Assembly (NCBI RefSeq): GCF_019970065.1
Contig: NZ_JAHXYH010000002.1
Location: 1-64,000, forward strand
Direction: 5' to 3'
Source of the DNA: Chryseobacterium sp. OSA05B
GTDB lineage: Bacteria > Bacteroidota > Bacteroidia > Flavobacteriales > Weeksellaceae
Length of the DNA: 64,000 nucleotides
In this document: positions 43,703-51,215 of the stretch, piece after piece
How positions within the stretch are numbered: the first letter of the stretch is position 1
Layout of the letters: each line of letters starts with the position of its first letter
Translations under genes and position numbers: made by a program
The notes under the pieces: model-generated
What the model saw: only the letters and a program-made list of their open reading frames with translations
What the model was told of the DNA's origin: nothing
Databases searched by the model: none

Positions 43703-44653
43703 ATGAGAAAACTATATGCTATCGTATGTTTAGCTCTTTTGTCAAATGCATACAAAGCACAGGAATCACTACCATACTATCAGCAATATCTTTTGGATGG
43801 TGATTTTCTGTTCAACCCAGCTCAGTACGGAAAGACCGATTACGTACAGCTCAATGCTAATTACCACAAACAATTTGACAAGTTTAGCGATTCTCCAAAT
43901 ACGCAGTCTATAGGAATCAACGGGAACATCTTCGACAGAGTGGGAGCAGGGCTTTCTATTTTCAGAGACAGTAATGGACCTATTTCTGCAGGCGGTATTA
44001 CAGCGGGAGCTTCATACTTTATTCCACTAAGCAGTGAAGGAGAAAGAAAAGACCAATTCTCTTTCGGTACTAGTGTTTCATTTTATAATATGAACTTTGA
44101 CTATACTTCAGTGAATGTTGAAGATGGTTACGATCCATTGTTGATCGGAAAAGAAGGGAATATTTTTATGGCTTATGCCAACTTCGGTGCAGCAGCAACG
44201 TATAAAAATATCTTTGCAGGAGTTTCTGTAAATGATATCGCGTTAAGCAATGACAAGGCGATCGTAAACGGAATCGAGCCTTCACCAATTAAATTCTTCT
44301 TAAACTTAGGATATAACTGGCATTTTGCTGACAATATCTATGTAACGCCATCAGCGTTGATCAACCTGAATACGAATTCAACAAGAATGATCGACTATAA
44401 CTTAATGGCGACTTTCTTTAATGACATCAATTCATTCTCTGCCGGTGTAAGCTACAGAACGGTACAGAACAGATTTGACAGCCAGCAATTACAGGTGGCA
44501 CCGGTTGTTAAAGTAAGAATTAATAAATTAATGATTGGAGCAACTTACAACATCGGAATGTCTGATATCCAGACTTATGGTGGAAACAGCTTTATGCTGA
44601 GCTTAGGTTATAACTTCGATAACTTTATTAATCATAGAGGATATAGATATTAA
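43703..44653 (+). CDS. PorP/SprF family type IX secretion membrane protein
   Basis: 316 residues. A signal peptide (MRKLYAIVCLALLSNAYKAQ) leads to LPYYQQYLLDGDFLFNPAQYG, the hallmark start of the PorP/SprF family, then alternating beta-strands ending in an aromatic C-terminus (GYRY). It is an outer-membrane barrel that, paired with SprB-like or other T9SS adhesin cargo, helps their export; no partner adhesin is next to it here. A terminator follows immediately. Confidence 0.93.
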   Translation: MRKLYAIVCLALLSNAYKAQESLPYYQQYLLDGDFLFNPAQYGKTDYVQLNANYHKQFDKFSDSPNTQSIGINGNIFDRVGAGLSIFRDSNGPISAGGITAGASYFIPLSSEGERKDQFSFGTSVSFYNMNFDYTSVNVEDGYDPLLIGKEGNIFMAYANFGAAATYKNIFAGVSVNDIALSNDKAIVNGIEPSPIKFFLNLGYNWHFADNIYVTPSALINLNTNSTRMIDYNLMATFFNDINSFSAGVSYRTVQNRFDSQQLQVAPVVKVRINKLMIGATYNIGMSDIQTYGGNSFMLSLGYNFDNFINHRGYRY

Positions 44654-44677
44654 TCTGATTTAATTTAAATAAATTTG

Positions 44678-44704
44678 AGCTCTGAAATTTTCAGAGCTTT
44701 TTTT
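44678..44704 (+). terminator. Terminator of porP/sprF abutting the hemW start codon
   Basis: GAGCTCTGAAA pairs with TTTTCAGAGCT around a tiny loop, followed by a T run that ends at the base before the hemW ATG (44705). Confidence 0.85.
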
Positions 44705-45829
44705 ATGATATACATTCACATCCCGTTTTGCAGACAGAAATGCAGCTACTGTAATTTTCACTTTTCTACATCTTTGAACTTTAAGGATGAAATGATCAGT
44801 GCCATGAAGACCGAAATCAGGCTCAGAAAAGACGAACTGCAGAACAAAAACTTAAAGTCATTGTACTTTGGTGGCGGCACACCGTCTATTCTTTCAGCAG
44901 ATGAGATCAGCTCAATGATCGATGAAGTACTGAAATATTTCAGTTTTGATCGTGATATTGAAATTACTTTAGAAGCCAATCCCGATGATCTGGATAAAAA
45001 TTTTCTTCAACAGCTGGCAAAATCTCCGGTAAACAGGCTTTCTATTGGTACACAAAGTTTCTTTGATGAAGATTTGAGACTCATGAACCGCGCCCATAAT
45101 GCTTCCGAAGCAGAAGGTTCTATCAAAAGAGCACAGGATTTTGGCTTTGAAAATCTAAGCATCGATCTGATTTATGGCTCACCAACCTCCAATCTGGAAA
45201 TCTGGAAAGAGAATTTAAACAAAACGATAGCCCTTGAAGTTCCTCATATTTCATCTTATGCCCTGACAGTTGAACCGAAAACAGCTTTGGAAAACTGGAT
45301 AGCAAAAGGAAAAATAGCCAGTCCGAAGGAAGAAGAACAGAATAGAGAGTTCTATTATCTGTCGGATTTCTTAAAAGACAACGGATTTGAGCATTATGAA
45401 GTTTCTAATTTCGCGAAACCTGGCTTCTACTCAAGACATAATTCTTCGTATTGGAAGTATAAAGAGTATCTTGGAATTGGTCCTTCCGCACATTCTTACA
45501 ACGGATTTGATGTCAGAAGCTGGAATGTAGCCAATAACCAACAGTATATAAAAAAGCTTGATGGTGGAATTCTTGCCAAAGAAGAGGAAATACTTTCCCA
45601 AAATGACCAATTTAATGAAATGATCATGATCGGGCTAAGAACTATCTGGGGTGTAGATATTGAAAGCCTGAACAGTAAATTCAGCGAACAGACTCTTGAA
45701 CATTTCCGACGTGAAATACAATCTAAAATAGAAGAAGGTATTCTGATTACAGAAAACAAACATCTTAAAATCCCGGAAAAACATTGGTTTATGGCGGATG
45801 GAATTGCTTCCGATCTGTTTATGGTGTAA
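44705..45829 (+). CDS. hemW: Radical SAM heme chaperone HemW
   Basis: 374 residues from the ATG at 44705, which gives the usual IYIHIPFCRQKCSYCNF beginning; the Cys-x3-Cys-x2-Cys set binds the 4Fe-4S cluster. Other motifs: LYFGGGTPSIL, EITLEANPDD, RLSIGTQSFFD, and the C-terminal HemN-type domain (about 280-374). HemW inserts heme into respiratory enzymes; it is often misannotated as coproporphyrinogen oxidase. An in-frame TTG at 44675 would translate through the upstream terminator and is less likely. Confidence 0.94.
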   Translation: MIYIHIPFCRQKCSYCNFHFSTSLNFKDEMISAMKTEIRLRKDELQNKNLKSLYFGGGTPSILSADEISSMIDEVLKYFSFDRDIEITLEANPDDLDKNFLQQLAKSPVNRLSIGTQSFFDEDLRLMNRAHNASEAEGSIKRAQDFGFENLSIDLIYGSPTSNLEIWKENLNKTIALEVPHISSYALTVEPKTALENWIAKGKIASPKEEEQNREFYYLSDFLKDNGFEHYEVSNFAKPGFYSRHNSSYWKYKEYLGIGPSAHSYNGFDVRSWNVANNQQYIKKLDGGILAKEEEILSQNDQFNEMIMIGLRTIWGVDIESLNSKFSEQTLEHFRREIQSKIEEGILITENKHLKIPEKHWFMADGIASDLFMV

Positions 45830-45897
45830 GTAAATGATTCATAAAGATGCTTTTGGAACTCCATTTTTAAATGTTGATTTCAGAATAATAAGTATTG

Positions 45898-45932
45898 GTA
45901 ATGTCATGCTGAGCGAAGTCGAAGCATAGTAT
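45898..45932 (+). repeat. GTCATGCTGAGCGAAGTCGAAGCAT dispersed intergenic element
   Basis: GTCATnCTGAGCGAAGTCGAAGnAT is a sequence I know as recurrent in Bacteroidota intergenic regions; here a single copy sits between hemW and murI. Confidence 0.6.
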
Positions 45933-46018
45933 CTTAAAGCAATATTGACTTAATGGTAATAAAATGACACCGTACAAATAAAGTCCGGAATCAGGAATAC
46001 AGAAATCTAAAAATCTTC

Positions 46019-46026
46019 GTATTTTT
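46019..46026 (+). promoter_or_regulatory. -7 element of the murI promoter
   Basis: GTATTTTTG contains TATTTTTG (TAnnTTTG). Transcription would begin near 46033, after the possible TTG at 46025 and before the TTG at 46046, so it fixes the start codon. Confidence 0.6.
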
Positions 46027-46045
46027 GTGTAAAATTTCAGCTCAC

Positions 46046-46876
46046 TTGAAAACTAAAAAACAAGATTATTCACATCTTTCACCAAGCCAGCCTATCGGTA
46101 TTTTCGATAGTGGGGTGGGAGGACTTACCGTAGCCAAAGAAATCAAAAGACTTCTTCCTCATGAAGACCTGATTTATTTCGGAGATACCAAGCATCTTCC
46201 GTACGGTGAAAAATCCAAAGACGCCATCATTGAATATTCTACCAAGATCACCAATTTCCTTCTTCAGCAGAACTGTAAAGCTATTGTTATTGCCTGCAAC
46301 ACAGCTACTGCGAATGCTTTGAATGAAGTAATGCAATCGGTGAATGGTAAAGTTCCTGTAATTGATGTTATTAATCCGGTTGCTGAAAAAGTAGCCTATG
46401 AGATTCATAATAATGTAGGAGTAATTGCAACGAAAGCAACGGTGAATTCAGGGCTGTACAAGAAAAGCATCAGAAAGCAGAATAAATGGATTAAAGTAGA
46501 TGAACTCGCTACACCTTTGCTGGTTCCTGCCATTGAAGAAGGATTCAAGAATCATCCGATCACACATGCAATCATCTATAATTATCTGAGCAATAAAAAG
46601 CTGAAAAATATTGAAACATTAATTCTTGGCTGTACCCATTATCCATTATTGATCGATGAAATCAAACAATATTACGGAAACAGAGTCCGCGTGATTGATT
46701 CTCCGAATATTGTCGCCAATCATCTGAAGATCATTCTGGATAAATATCATCTTCTGAATGATAATAATCCAAAACCGAACTATCATTTCTATCTTTCGGA
46801 TCTGACGAAAAACTTTGAGAAGATCTCTAAAAAATTCTTCGGAAAGACCATAGATCTGGAATTGAAAGTACTATAA
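46046..46876 (+). CDS. murI: Glutamate racemase
   Basis: 276 residues from a TTG start at 46046. The longer frame (TTG at 46025) overlaps the promoter. No ATG is available before the conserved core, which begins PIGIFDSGVGGLTVAK (catalytic Asp/Ser loop). The two catalytic Cys lie in VIACNTATAN and LGCTHYPLL. It converts L-glutamate to D-glutamate for peptidoglycan. The normal family length is about 265-280. It ends in a strong terminator. Confidence 0.94.
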   Translation: MKTKKQDYSHLSPSQPIGIFDSGVGGLTVAKEIKRLLPHEDLIYFGDTKHLPYGEKSKDAIIEYSTKITNFLLQQNCKAIVIACNTATANALNEVMQSVNGKVPVIDVINPVAEKVAYEIHNNVGVIATKATVNSGLYKKSIRKQNKWIKVDELATPLLVPAIEEGFKNHPITHAIIYNYLSNKKLKNIETLILGCTHYPLLIDEIKQYYGNRVRVIDSPNIVANHLKIILDKYHLLNDNNPKPNYHFYLSDLTKNFEKISKKFFGKTIDLELKVL

Positions 46877-46880
46877 TACA

Positions 46881-46914
46881 AAAAGCTGTTTCAGAAGAAA
46901 CAGCTTTTATTTTT
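46881..46914 (+). terminator. Terminator of murI
   Basis: AAAAGCTGTTTC (46881-46892) pairs perfectly with GAAACAGCTTTT (46897-46908), with a 4-base loop and a T-rich tail. Confidence 0.88.
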
Positions 46915-46934
46915 TTGTGGAAATATCAGAAATA

Positions 46935-47534
46935 TTAAGATTCTAAAATCACCATTTCACGCTTCAGTCTTCTTTTCGGAGTTGTTGCCGGATGATTGCT
47001 GTCACTGTCCGCTCTTTCACCGATTGCAACGGCGAAAAGTGTTTCGTAAGAATCATTTTTCAGGATGGCATCATATTTTTCAGGCTCAATTCCTTCCATT
47101 GGAGTAGAATCAATTCCCATCGTTGCACATGCGGAAAGAAATACACCCAGAGATAGATAAACCTGATGTCCAAACCATGATCTGATGGCCTCTTCACCGT
47201 TGGGTTTTACCATGGTTCTGTAGTAATTCACGGAACCTTCAGGAAGATTTTCTTCGATCTGTTTTTCAAATTCTTCCGGATTTTTCATCATTTGGAATAC
47301 AATTACATGACTGCTTTCCAATACTTTTTCTTTGTTAAAATAAGATGCTTTGGCCAGCTGTTCTTTCAATTCGGGCTTGTTCACGAAAATGAAATTCCAA
47401 GGCTGGCTGTTGATCGAAGATGGACTTAAATTAAGAATCTCTTTCAATTCTGCAATTTGTTCCGCACTTATTTTTCCCTGAGGATTATACTTTTTCACCG
47501 TATACCTCTTTTTCATTTGTTCTAAAAAATTCAT
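46935..47534 (-). CDS. Nitroreductase family NAD(P)H-dependent oxidoreductase (NfsB-like)
   Basis: 199 residues of the FMN-binding nitroreductase fold: RYTVKKYNPQGKISAEQI (FMN phosphate loop Arg/Lys), LNLSPSSINSQPWNFIFV, and LGVFLSACATMGIDSTPMEGIEP, where the last is the family's active-site helix. It reduces nitro compounds, quinones or enals with NAD(P)H in the cytoplasm. It is divergent from an HxlR regulator and shares inverted operator-like sites, so it is probably that regulator's target. Confidence 0.93.
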   Translation of the reverse strand: MNFLEQMKKRYTVKKYNPQGKISAEQIAELKEILNLSPSSINSQPWNFIFVNKPELKEQLAKASYFNKEKVLESSHVIVFQMMKNPEEFEKQIEENLPEGSVNYYRTMVKPNGEEAIRSWFGHQVYLSLGVFLSACATMGIDSTPMEGIEPEKYDAILKNDSYETLFAVAIGERADSDSNHPATTPKRRLKREMVILES

Positions 47535-47543
47535 AAATTATTG

Positions 47544-47563
47544 TACTATCATTTTTATAGTTA
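47544..47563 (-). promoter_or_regulatory. Operator-like site A (nitroreductase side)
   Basis: The inverted pair ACTAT (47545-47549) and ATAGT (47557-47561) has a 7-base spacer. It shares the 13-mer TACTATCATTTTT with site B in reverse. It covers the predicted transcription start of the nitroreductase gene, just past its -7 element TACTTTTG (minus strand, 47564-47571). Confidence 0.6.
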
Positions 47564-47571
47564 CAAAAGTA
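47564..47571 (-). promoter_or_regulatory. -7 element of the nitroreductase promoter
   Basis: Minus-strand TACTTTTG, an exact TAnnTTTG match, immediately upstream of site A. Confidence 0.55.
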
Positions 47572-47583
47572 ATTTAAGTTTAT

Positions 47584-47591
47584 TATCTTTG
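47584..47591 (+). promoter_or_regulatory. -7 element of the hxlR promoter
   Basis: TATCTTTG, an exact match, 30 bases before the ATG at 47621 and just upstream of site B. Confidence 0.55.
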
Positions 47592-47602
47592 CAATAACGG
47601 TA

Positions 47603-47615
47603 AAAAATGATAGTA
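47603..47615 (+). promoter_or_regulatory. Operator-like site B (hxlR side)
   Basis: AAAAATGATAGTA is the exact reverse complement of the TACTATCATTTTT 13-mer in site A, and covers the predicted +4 to +16 region of hxlR. Confidence 0.6.
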
Positions 47616-47620
47616 TAAAA

Positions 47621-47971
47621 ATGTATACGATAGATAACAAAGAATATCCTTGCTGCACCAGCGTTACGATGAAGTTTATAGGAGGAAAATGGAAAGCTGT
47701 AATTTTATTTCACCTGACGGACGGTGCCAAAAGATATAATGAATTAAGAAAATTAATTCCGACCATAACAGAAAGGACTTTAAGTCTGCAGCTGAAACAG
47801 CTTGAGGAAGATCATATAGTCAACAGAAAAGTATATACGAAAAAGCCACCTTTGATGGTAGAGTATACGTTGACGGATTTCGGGAAGACTTTGCTCCCGG
47901 TGATTGAAGCGATTACCCAATGGGGAATTGCTGCACCGGATCTTTCCGTAAAAAAAATAATCAGGAATTAA
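47621..47971 (+). CDS. HxlR-type winged-helix transcriptional regulator
   Basis: 116 residues, the size of HxlR-family repressors. The hallmark MKFIGGKWKAVILFHLTDGAKRYNEL opens the winged helix; Cys11-Cys12 (YPCCTS) sits at the position of the redox-sensing Cys in YodB and HypR-like members, so thiol-based sensing is plausible. It should repress its own gene and the divergent nitroreductase via the two matched sites between them. Its last codons overlap the rsmD 3' end. Confidence 0.92.
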   Translation: MYTIDNKEYPCCTSVTMKFIGGKWKAVILFHLTDGAKRYNELRKLIPTITERTLSLQLKQLEEDHIVNRKVYTKKPPLMVEYTLTDFGKTLLPVIEAITQWGIAAPDLSVKKIIRN

Positions 47972-47984
47972 ATTTCCTGATTAT
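47957..47984. terminator. Hairpin terminator overlapping both convergent coding ends
   Basis: ATAATCAGGAA (47957-47967) pairs perfectly with TTCCTGATTAT (47974-47984). The stop codons of hxlR (47969-47971) and rsmD (47968-47970) fall in or beside its loop. On the minus strand it is followed by a U run inside the hxlR coding sequence; on the plus strand the tail is weaker. Confidence 0.75.
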
Positions 47985-48540
47985 CTTCTTTATTTGCTTC
48001 GAAAAAACTGAAACTTACATTTCCGTATTTTCGGGTATCTACTAAATTGGGGTGCTCGAGTTTCATCCTACTCTGATGTTCTATGATCAGAACACCGTTC
48101 TCCTTCACATATTTATTGTTCAGAACTAAAGATAAAAGCTCGTAATATTTCTTCTCCTCCATTTCAAAAGGAGCGTCGGAAAATACGATCTCGAAACTTT
48201 TTTTATTTCTGAATTTTTTAAGCCAGTCGAAAACATCACCTCTCTGAACATTCACCTGCTGAGACATATCCAGCTCTGAAGCTGTAGAATTGATAAAACT
48301 TGTATGCTTCGGATTCAGTTCCACTGAAATGACATCCTGACATCCTCTGGAAGCAAATTCAAAGGTGATAGAACCAATGCCTGCAAAAAGATCAAGCACG
48401 GAGATAGACTGCATATCATACTTGTTTTCCAGGATGCTGAATAGCGCTTCCTTAGCAAAATCTGTTGTAGGTCTTACGTCAAAATTTTTAGGAGCGGCTA
48501 TTTTTTTGGCTTTCCACTTGCCTGAGATTATTCTGTACAT
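47968..48540 (-). CDS. rsmD: 16S rRNA (guanine966-N2)-methyltransferase RsmD
   Basis: 190 residues with the RsmD layout: MYRIISGKWKAKKIAAP and DVRPTTDFAKEALFSIL, then the SAM motif VLDLFAGIGSITFEFASRG and VISVELNP. The family's NPPY/DPPY-type active-site motif is SDAPFE here, an Ala in place of the first Pro. It methylates G966 of 16S rRNA during small-subunit assembly. Its 3' end overlaps hxlR by 4 bases in the opposite direction. Confidence 0.92.
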   Translation of the reverse strand: MYRIISGKWKAKKIAAPKNFDVRPTTDFAKEALFSILENKYDMQSISVLDLFAGIGSITFEFASRGCQDVISVELNPKHTSFINSTASELDMSQQVNVQRGDVFDWLKKFRNKKSFEIVFSDAPFEMEEKKYYELLSLVLNNKYVKENGVLIIEHQSRMKLEHPNLVDTRKYGNVSFSFFEANKEDNQEI

Positions 48541-48658
48541 ACTGAAAAATTATTAGGCAACGAAATTACTAAATGTTGGCTAATAAAAAGAATTTAGTCA
48601 TAAAATATTCTGTAGTCGGATGATAATGGTTATTTTCGCGGTTGAAAAAATAATGATT

Positions 48659-49897
48659 ATGAACAAACATTTATTGACATTCTTATTCGGTGTCATTTTA
48701 TGCGTACAGTTATCAGCGCAAAACAACTTTGAAAAAGGATATGTTATTAATAATGATGGCAGCAAGGTTGAAGGACTGATAAAAAATATGGACTGGAACA
48801 GGTCTCCTTCTCAAATAGAATTTAAGCAGGATAACAGTGCATCTTCAAAACTATTAAGTGTTGATGTTATCAAGGAGTTTGAAGTAGAAGGAAAGGCAAA
48901 ATATGTAAGATCTGAAGTGGATATTGATATGTCCAGTGATGATATCAATTCTTTGGACGATGATGAAAAGCCGTCATTTACTAAAAAGACCGCTTTTCTT
49001 AAGGTTATTGTTGAAGGAGAATATACCCTATACGGATACAGTAATGAAAATGTAAAACGTTTTTTCTATCAGCAAGAAGGTAAAACAGAACCGTTGGTTT
49101 TTAAACGCTATATGATCTCCGGGTCTAATGTTGCCAAAAACAATACATATATGAGGCAGCTGCAGGCTTTATCCAACTGTGAAAATATTAAAGCATCACA
49201 AATCTCCGGTCTTGAATACAGAGAAAGTGACCTTAAAGATATTTTTATCAAATTCAATACCTGTAAAAATGGGGACTATAAGAGTTTCGAGAAAAAAACT
49301 TCGAATAGCTTTTTTCATGTATCAGTAAGACCAGGGGTGAACTTTTCATCTTTAGACCTGACGAATGGAAAAGGAGCAGATATTTTCGGTTCTGATTTCG
49401 GAAGTCAGACGAATTTCAGAATTGGAGTAGAGCTTGAATATGTAATGCCATTTAACAACAACAAATGGGCAATCATATTAGAACCGACTTATCAGTACTT
49501 CAAAAAAACAGAAAAAGACGTTCCTACAACTACTATCTTAGGTGAAACTGTAGCTAACAGAGCCAGCATAAAATATTCTTCAATTGAAGTTCCGATCGGG
49601 GTGAGATACTATGCATTTTTAAATGAGAAATCGAAGTTTTTCTTCAATGCTTCATTTATTTTTGATGTGCCGGTAGGAGAATCTGAAGCGGTATTCGAAA
49701 GATATCAGTTTGCTGCTGAAAAAATAAAGATAGGATCATCCACCAATTTTGGATTTGGAGTAGGTTATAAATACAATGACAGATTCAGTGTAGAATTGAA
49801 TATGCATACGAAGAGAAACTTGTTTGGAAGCGACAGCAGTGTCCGCACGGCAGATTACAAAAACTTCTCAGTTATATTAGGATATACACTATTCTAA
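48659..49897 (+). CDS. Outer-membrane beta-barrel protein with N-terminal periplasmic domain
   Basis: 412 residues from the ATG at 48659, chosen because a signal peptide begins there (MNKHLLTFLFGVILCVQLSAQ). Residues about 25-220 form a periplasmic domain with YVINNDGSKVEGLIKNMDW and a single Cys pair (LSNCEN; FNTCKNG). Residues about 225-412 form alternating amphipathic strands (HVSVRPGVNFSSL; WAIILEPTYQYF; FGFGVGYKYNDRFSVELNMH) ending in Phe, a barrel of the PorT/OmpA-like beta-barrel class. Function unknown. Confidence 0.85.
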   Translation: MNKHLLTFLFGVILCVQLSAQNNFEKGYVINNDGSKVEGLIKNMDWNRSPSQIEFKQDNSASSKLLSVDVIKEFEVEGKAKYVRSEVDIDMSSDDINSLDDDEKPSFTKKTAFLKVIVEGEYTLYGYSNENVKRFFYQQEGKTEPLVFKRYMISGSNVAKNNTYMRQLQALSNCENIKASQISGLEYRESDLKDIFIKFNTCKNGDYKSFEKKTSNSFFHVSVRPGVNFSSLDLTNGKGADIFGSDFGSQTNFRIGVELEYVMPFNNNKWAIILEPTYQYFKKTEKDVPTTTILGETVANRASIKYSSIEVPIGVRYYAFLNEKSKFFFNASFIFDVPVGESEAVFERYQFAAEKIKIGSSTNFGFGVGYKYNDRFSVELNMHTKRNLFGSDSSVRTADYKNFSVILGYTLF

Positions 49898-49914
49898 GTA
49901 ATATGAAATAATAT

Positions 49915-49947
49915 AAAAAAGGTACTGTCTCAGACAGTACCTTTTTT
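49915..49947. terminator. Bidirectional terminator between the barrel and DUF3822 genes
   Basis: GGTACTGTC-TCA-GACAGTACC is a perfect hairpin with A6 on the left and T6 on the right, so it can stop both convergent genes. Confidence 0.9.
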
Positions 49948-49953
49948 ATTTCG

Positions 49954-50670
49954 TTAGTTCAGTATAAAATTCTTGTTGGGAACATTGTCAAAAACAATTC
50001 TCATATTCTTGACGAACTTCTGAAGTTCGGAGATAAAGGTTTCATTTTCTGTAGTTTCACCATACGCGTAAAAGTTGGTTTCATTGATACCAAAGCCTAT
50101 TTTACTCAGGGTAAACATCACGAAATAGAGAAAGTCTACTTCAGAATTCACATCCAGGTTATTGTATAAAATCACCTTCTTGTTATCGATGGCAAAAAAC
50201 TCACACTGGTTGTGGTATAAATTGATATGAATCTCTTTATTGTTTTTATTATTGATGGAATTTAAAAACTTCTCTCCTGAAAAATTAAAATGAACCGGAA
50301 CCGCCAGTTCTTTTATTTTCTTATAAAAGTTTTTTGGGAACGTATAATAAAACTGTACGCCGAATCTTTTGTTCACAGAAAGCATTAATTCTTCTTTTTC
50401 CTTATCTGCAGGAGCATTGAAGGCGATCAGTTCGAATCCTGCCTCATGCTCTGAAAATCCTTCCGGCATCAGTGTAAAATGATTCAGTGCAGAGATCACG
50501 TGGATCTCTTCAAACCTTTGCTTAAGAAGAATTTCATCAAGTTTATCCTCGATGAGATTTTCCGGTGTTTCTTCGGTAACGAAATAAGACTTTTCCTCCA
50601 CAATGCTTTTGTTCTTTGCAATCTGGCAGATTAATCCGTCTTTGGTAAAAAGTAAATTAAGTGCGTTCAT
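49954..50670 (-). CDS. DUF3822 family protein
   Basis: 238 residues. Matches the DUF3822 pattern of Bacteroidota: an actin-like fold with alternating strands and helices (MNALNLLFTKDGLICQIAK; EIHVISALNHFTLMPEGF; INLYHNQCEFFAIDNKKVILYNN; VDFLYFVMFTLSKIGF). Function unknown; often near coaD, rsmD or methyltransferase genes in relatives, and rsmD is indeed about 1.4 kb away. A consensus -7 element overlaps the upstream Smr gene's stop codon. Confidence 0.85.
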   Translation of the reverse strand: MNALNLLFTKDGLICQIAKNKSIVEEKSYFVTEETPENLIEDKLDEILLKQRFEEIHVISALNHFTLMPEGFSEHEAGFELIAFNAPADKEKEELMLSVNKRFGVQFYYTFPKNFYKKIKELAVPVHFNFSGEKFLNSINNKNNKEIHINLYHNQCEFFAIDNKKVILYNNLDVNSEVDFLYFVMFTLSKIGFGINETNFYAYGETTENETFISELQKFVKNMRIVFDNVPNKNFILN

Positions 50671-50683
50671 ATTTCAATTGATG

Positions 50684-50691
50684 CAAATTTA
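50684..50691 (-). promoter_or_regulatory. -7 element of the DUF3822 promoter
   Basis: Minus-strand TAAATTTG, exact match, lying across the end of the preceding Smr gene, so DUF3822 has its own promoter within that operon. Confidence 0.55.
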
Positions 50692-51183
50692 GTGAAATTC
50701 TATCATAACGGCACCTGATTGATGGTGAAGTATTTCCTTATTATAAAAATCAATATCCGACTGGCTTTCCAAAACATCCATAACCATTCTCTGCAGGGTT
50801 CCGTCACCAATACCATGAACGATCTCTAACCTTTTCAGATTATGTTTTCTGCAGAAATTAAGAACTTCCATCAGTTTTGCCTTTTGAATGAAGAGCCTTT
50901 CGAAACTATCATAATCACTGGGGTTTTTAACCAGATGATGAAAGTGAAGATCCAGGACCATATGATTTTTCTGGTGTTTTTTGGAAACTACTTTCTTCGG
51001 TTCCGCTTTTTTGATGATCCGGATGTTTTCATAAAGGTCGGCGTTTTTTGGAACCAGCTTTTCTTTTGGATATTGATAGGTAAATCCATACTCATCTTTA
51101 AAAACAACAATATTGCCTTTTACGGAAGTGATTACCCCGCTTAAATCTTCATCTACTACAGAAACTTTGTCCCCGATTTTCAT
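50689..51183 (-). CDS. Smr-domain protein (DUF2027/MutS2-like small form)
   Basis: 164 residues from the ATG at 51183 (MKIGDKVSVVDEDLSG). An N-terminal SH3-like KOW segment (about 1-55) precedes a Smr domain (about 80-164) with VLDLHFHHL (the LDLH motif) and VHGIGDGTLQRMV (the HGxG motif), both associated with Smr nuclease activity. Smr proteins rescue stalled ribosomes or cut branched DNA; the role of this short stand-alone form is not known. An in-frame start at 51213 would add ten residues. Confidence 0.88.
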   Translation of the reverse strand: MKIGDKVSVVDEDLSGVITSVKGNIVVFKDEYGFTYQYPKEKLVPKNADLYENIRIIKKAEPKKVVSKKHQKNHMVLDLHFHHLVKNPSDYDSFERLFIQKAKLMEVLNFCRKHNLKRLEIVHGIGDGTLQRMVMDVLESQSDIDFYNKEILHHQSGAVMIEFH

Positions 51184-51215
51184 GTATTGTTCCTCTTCTT
51201 TTATTGTTTTCAAAA

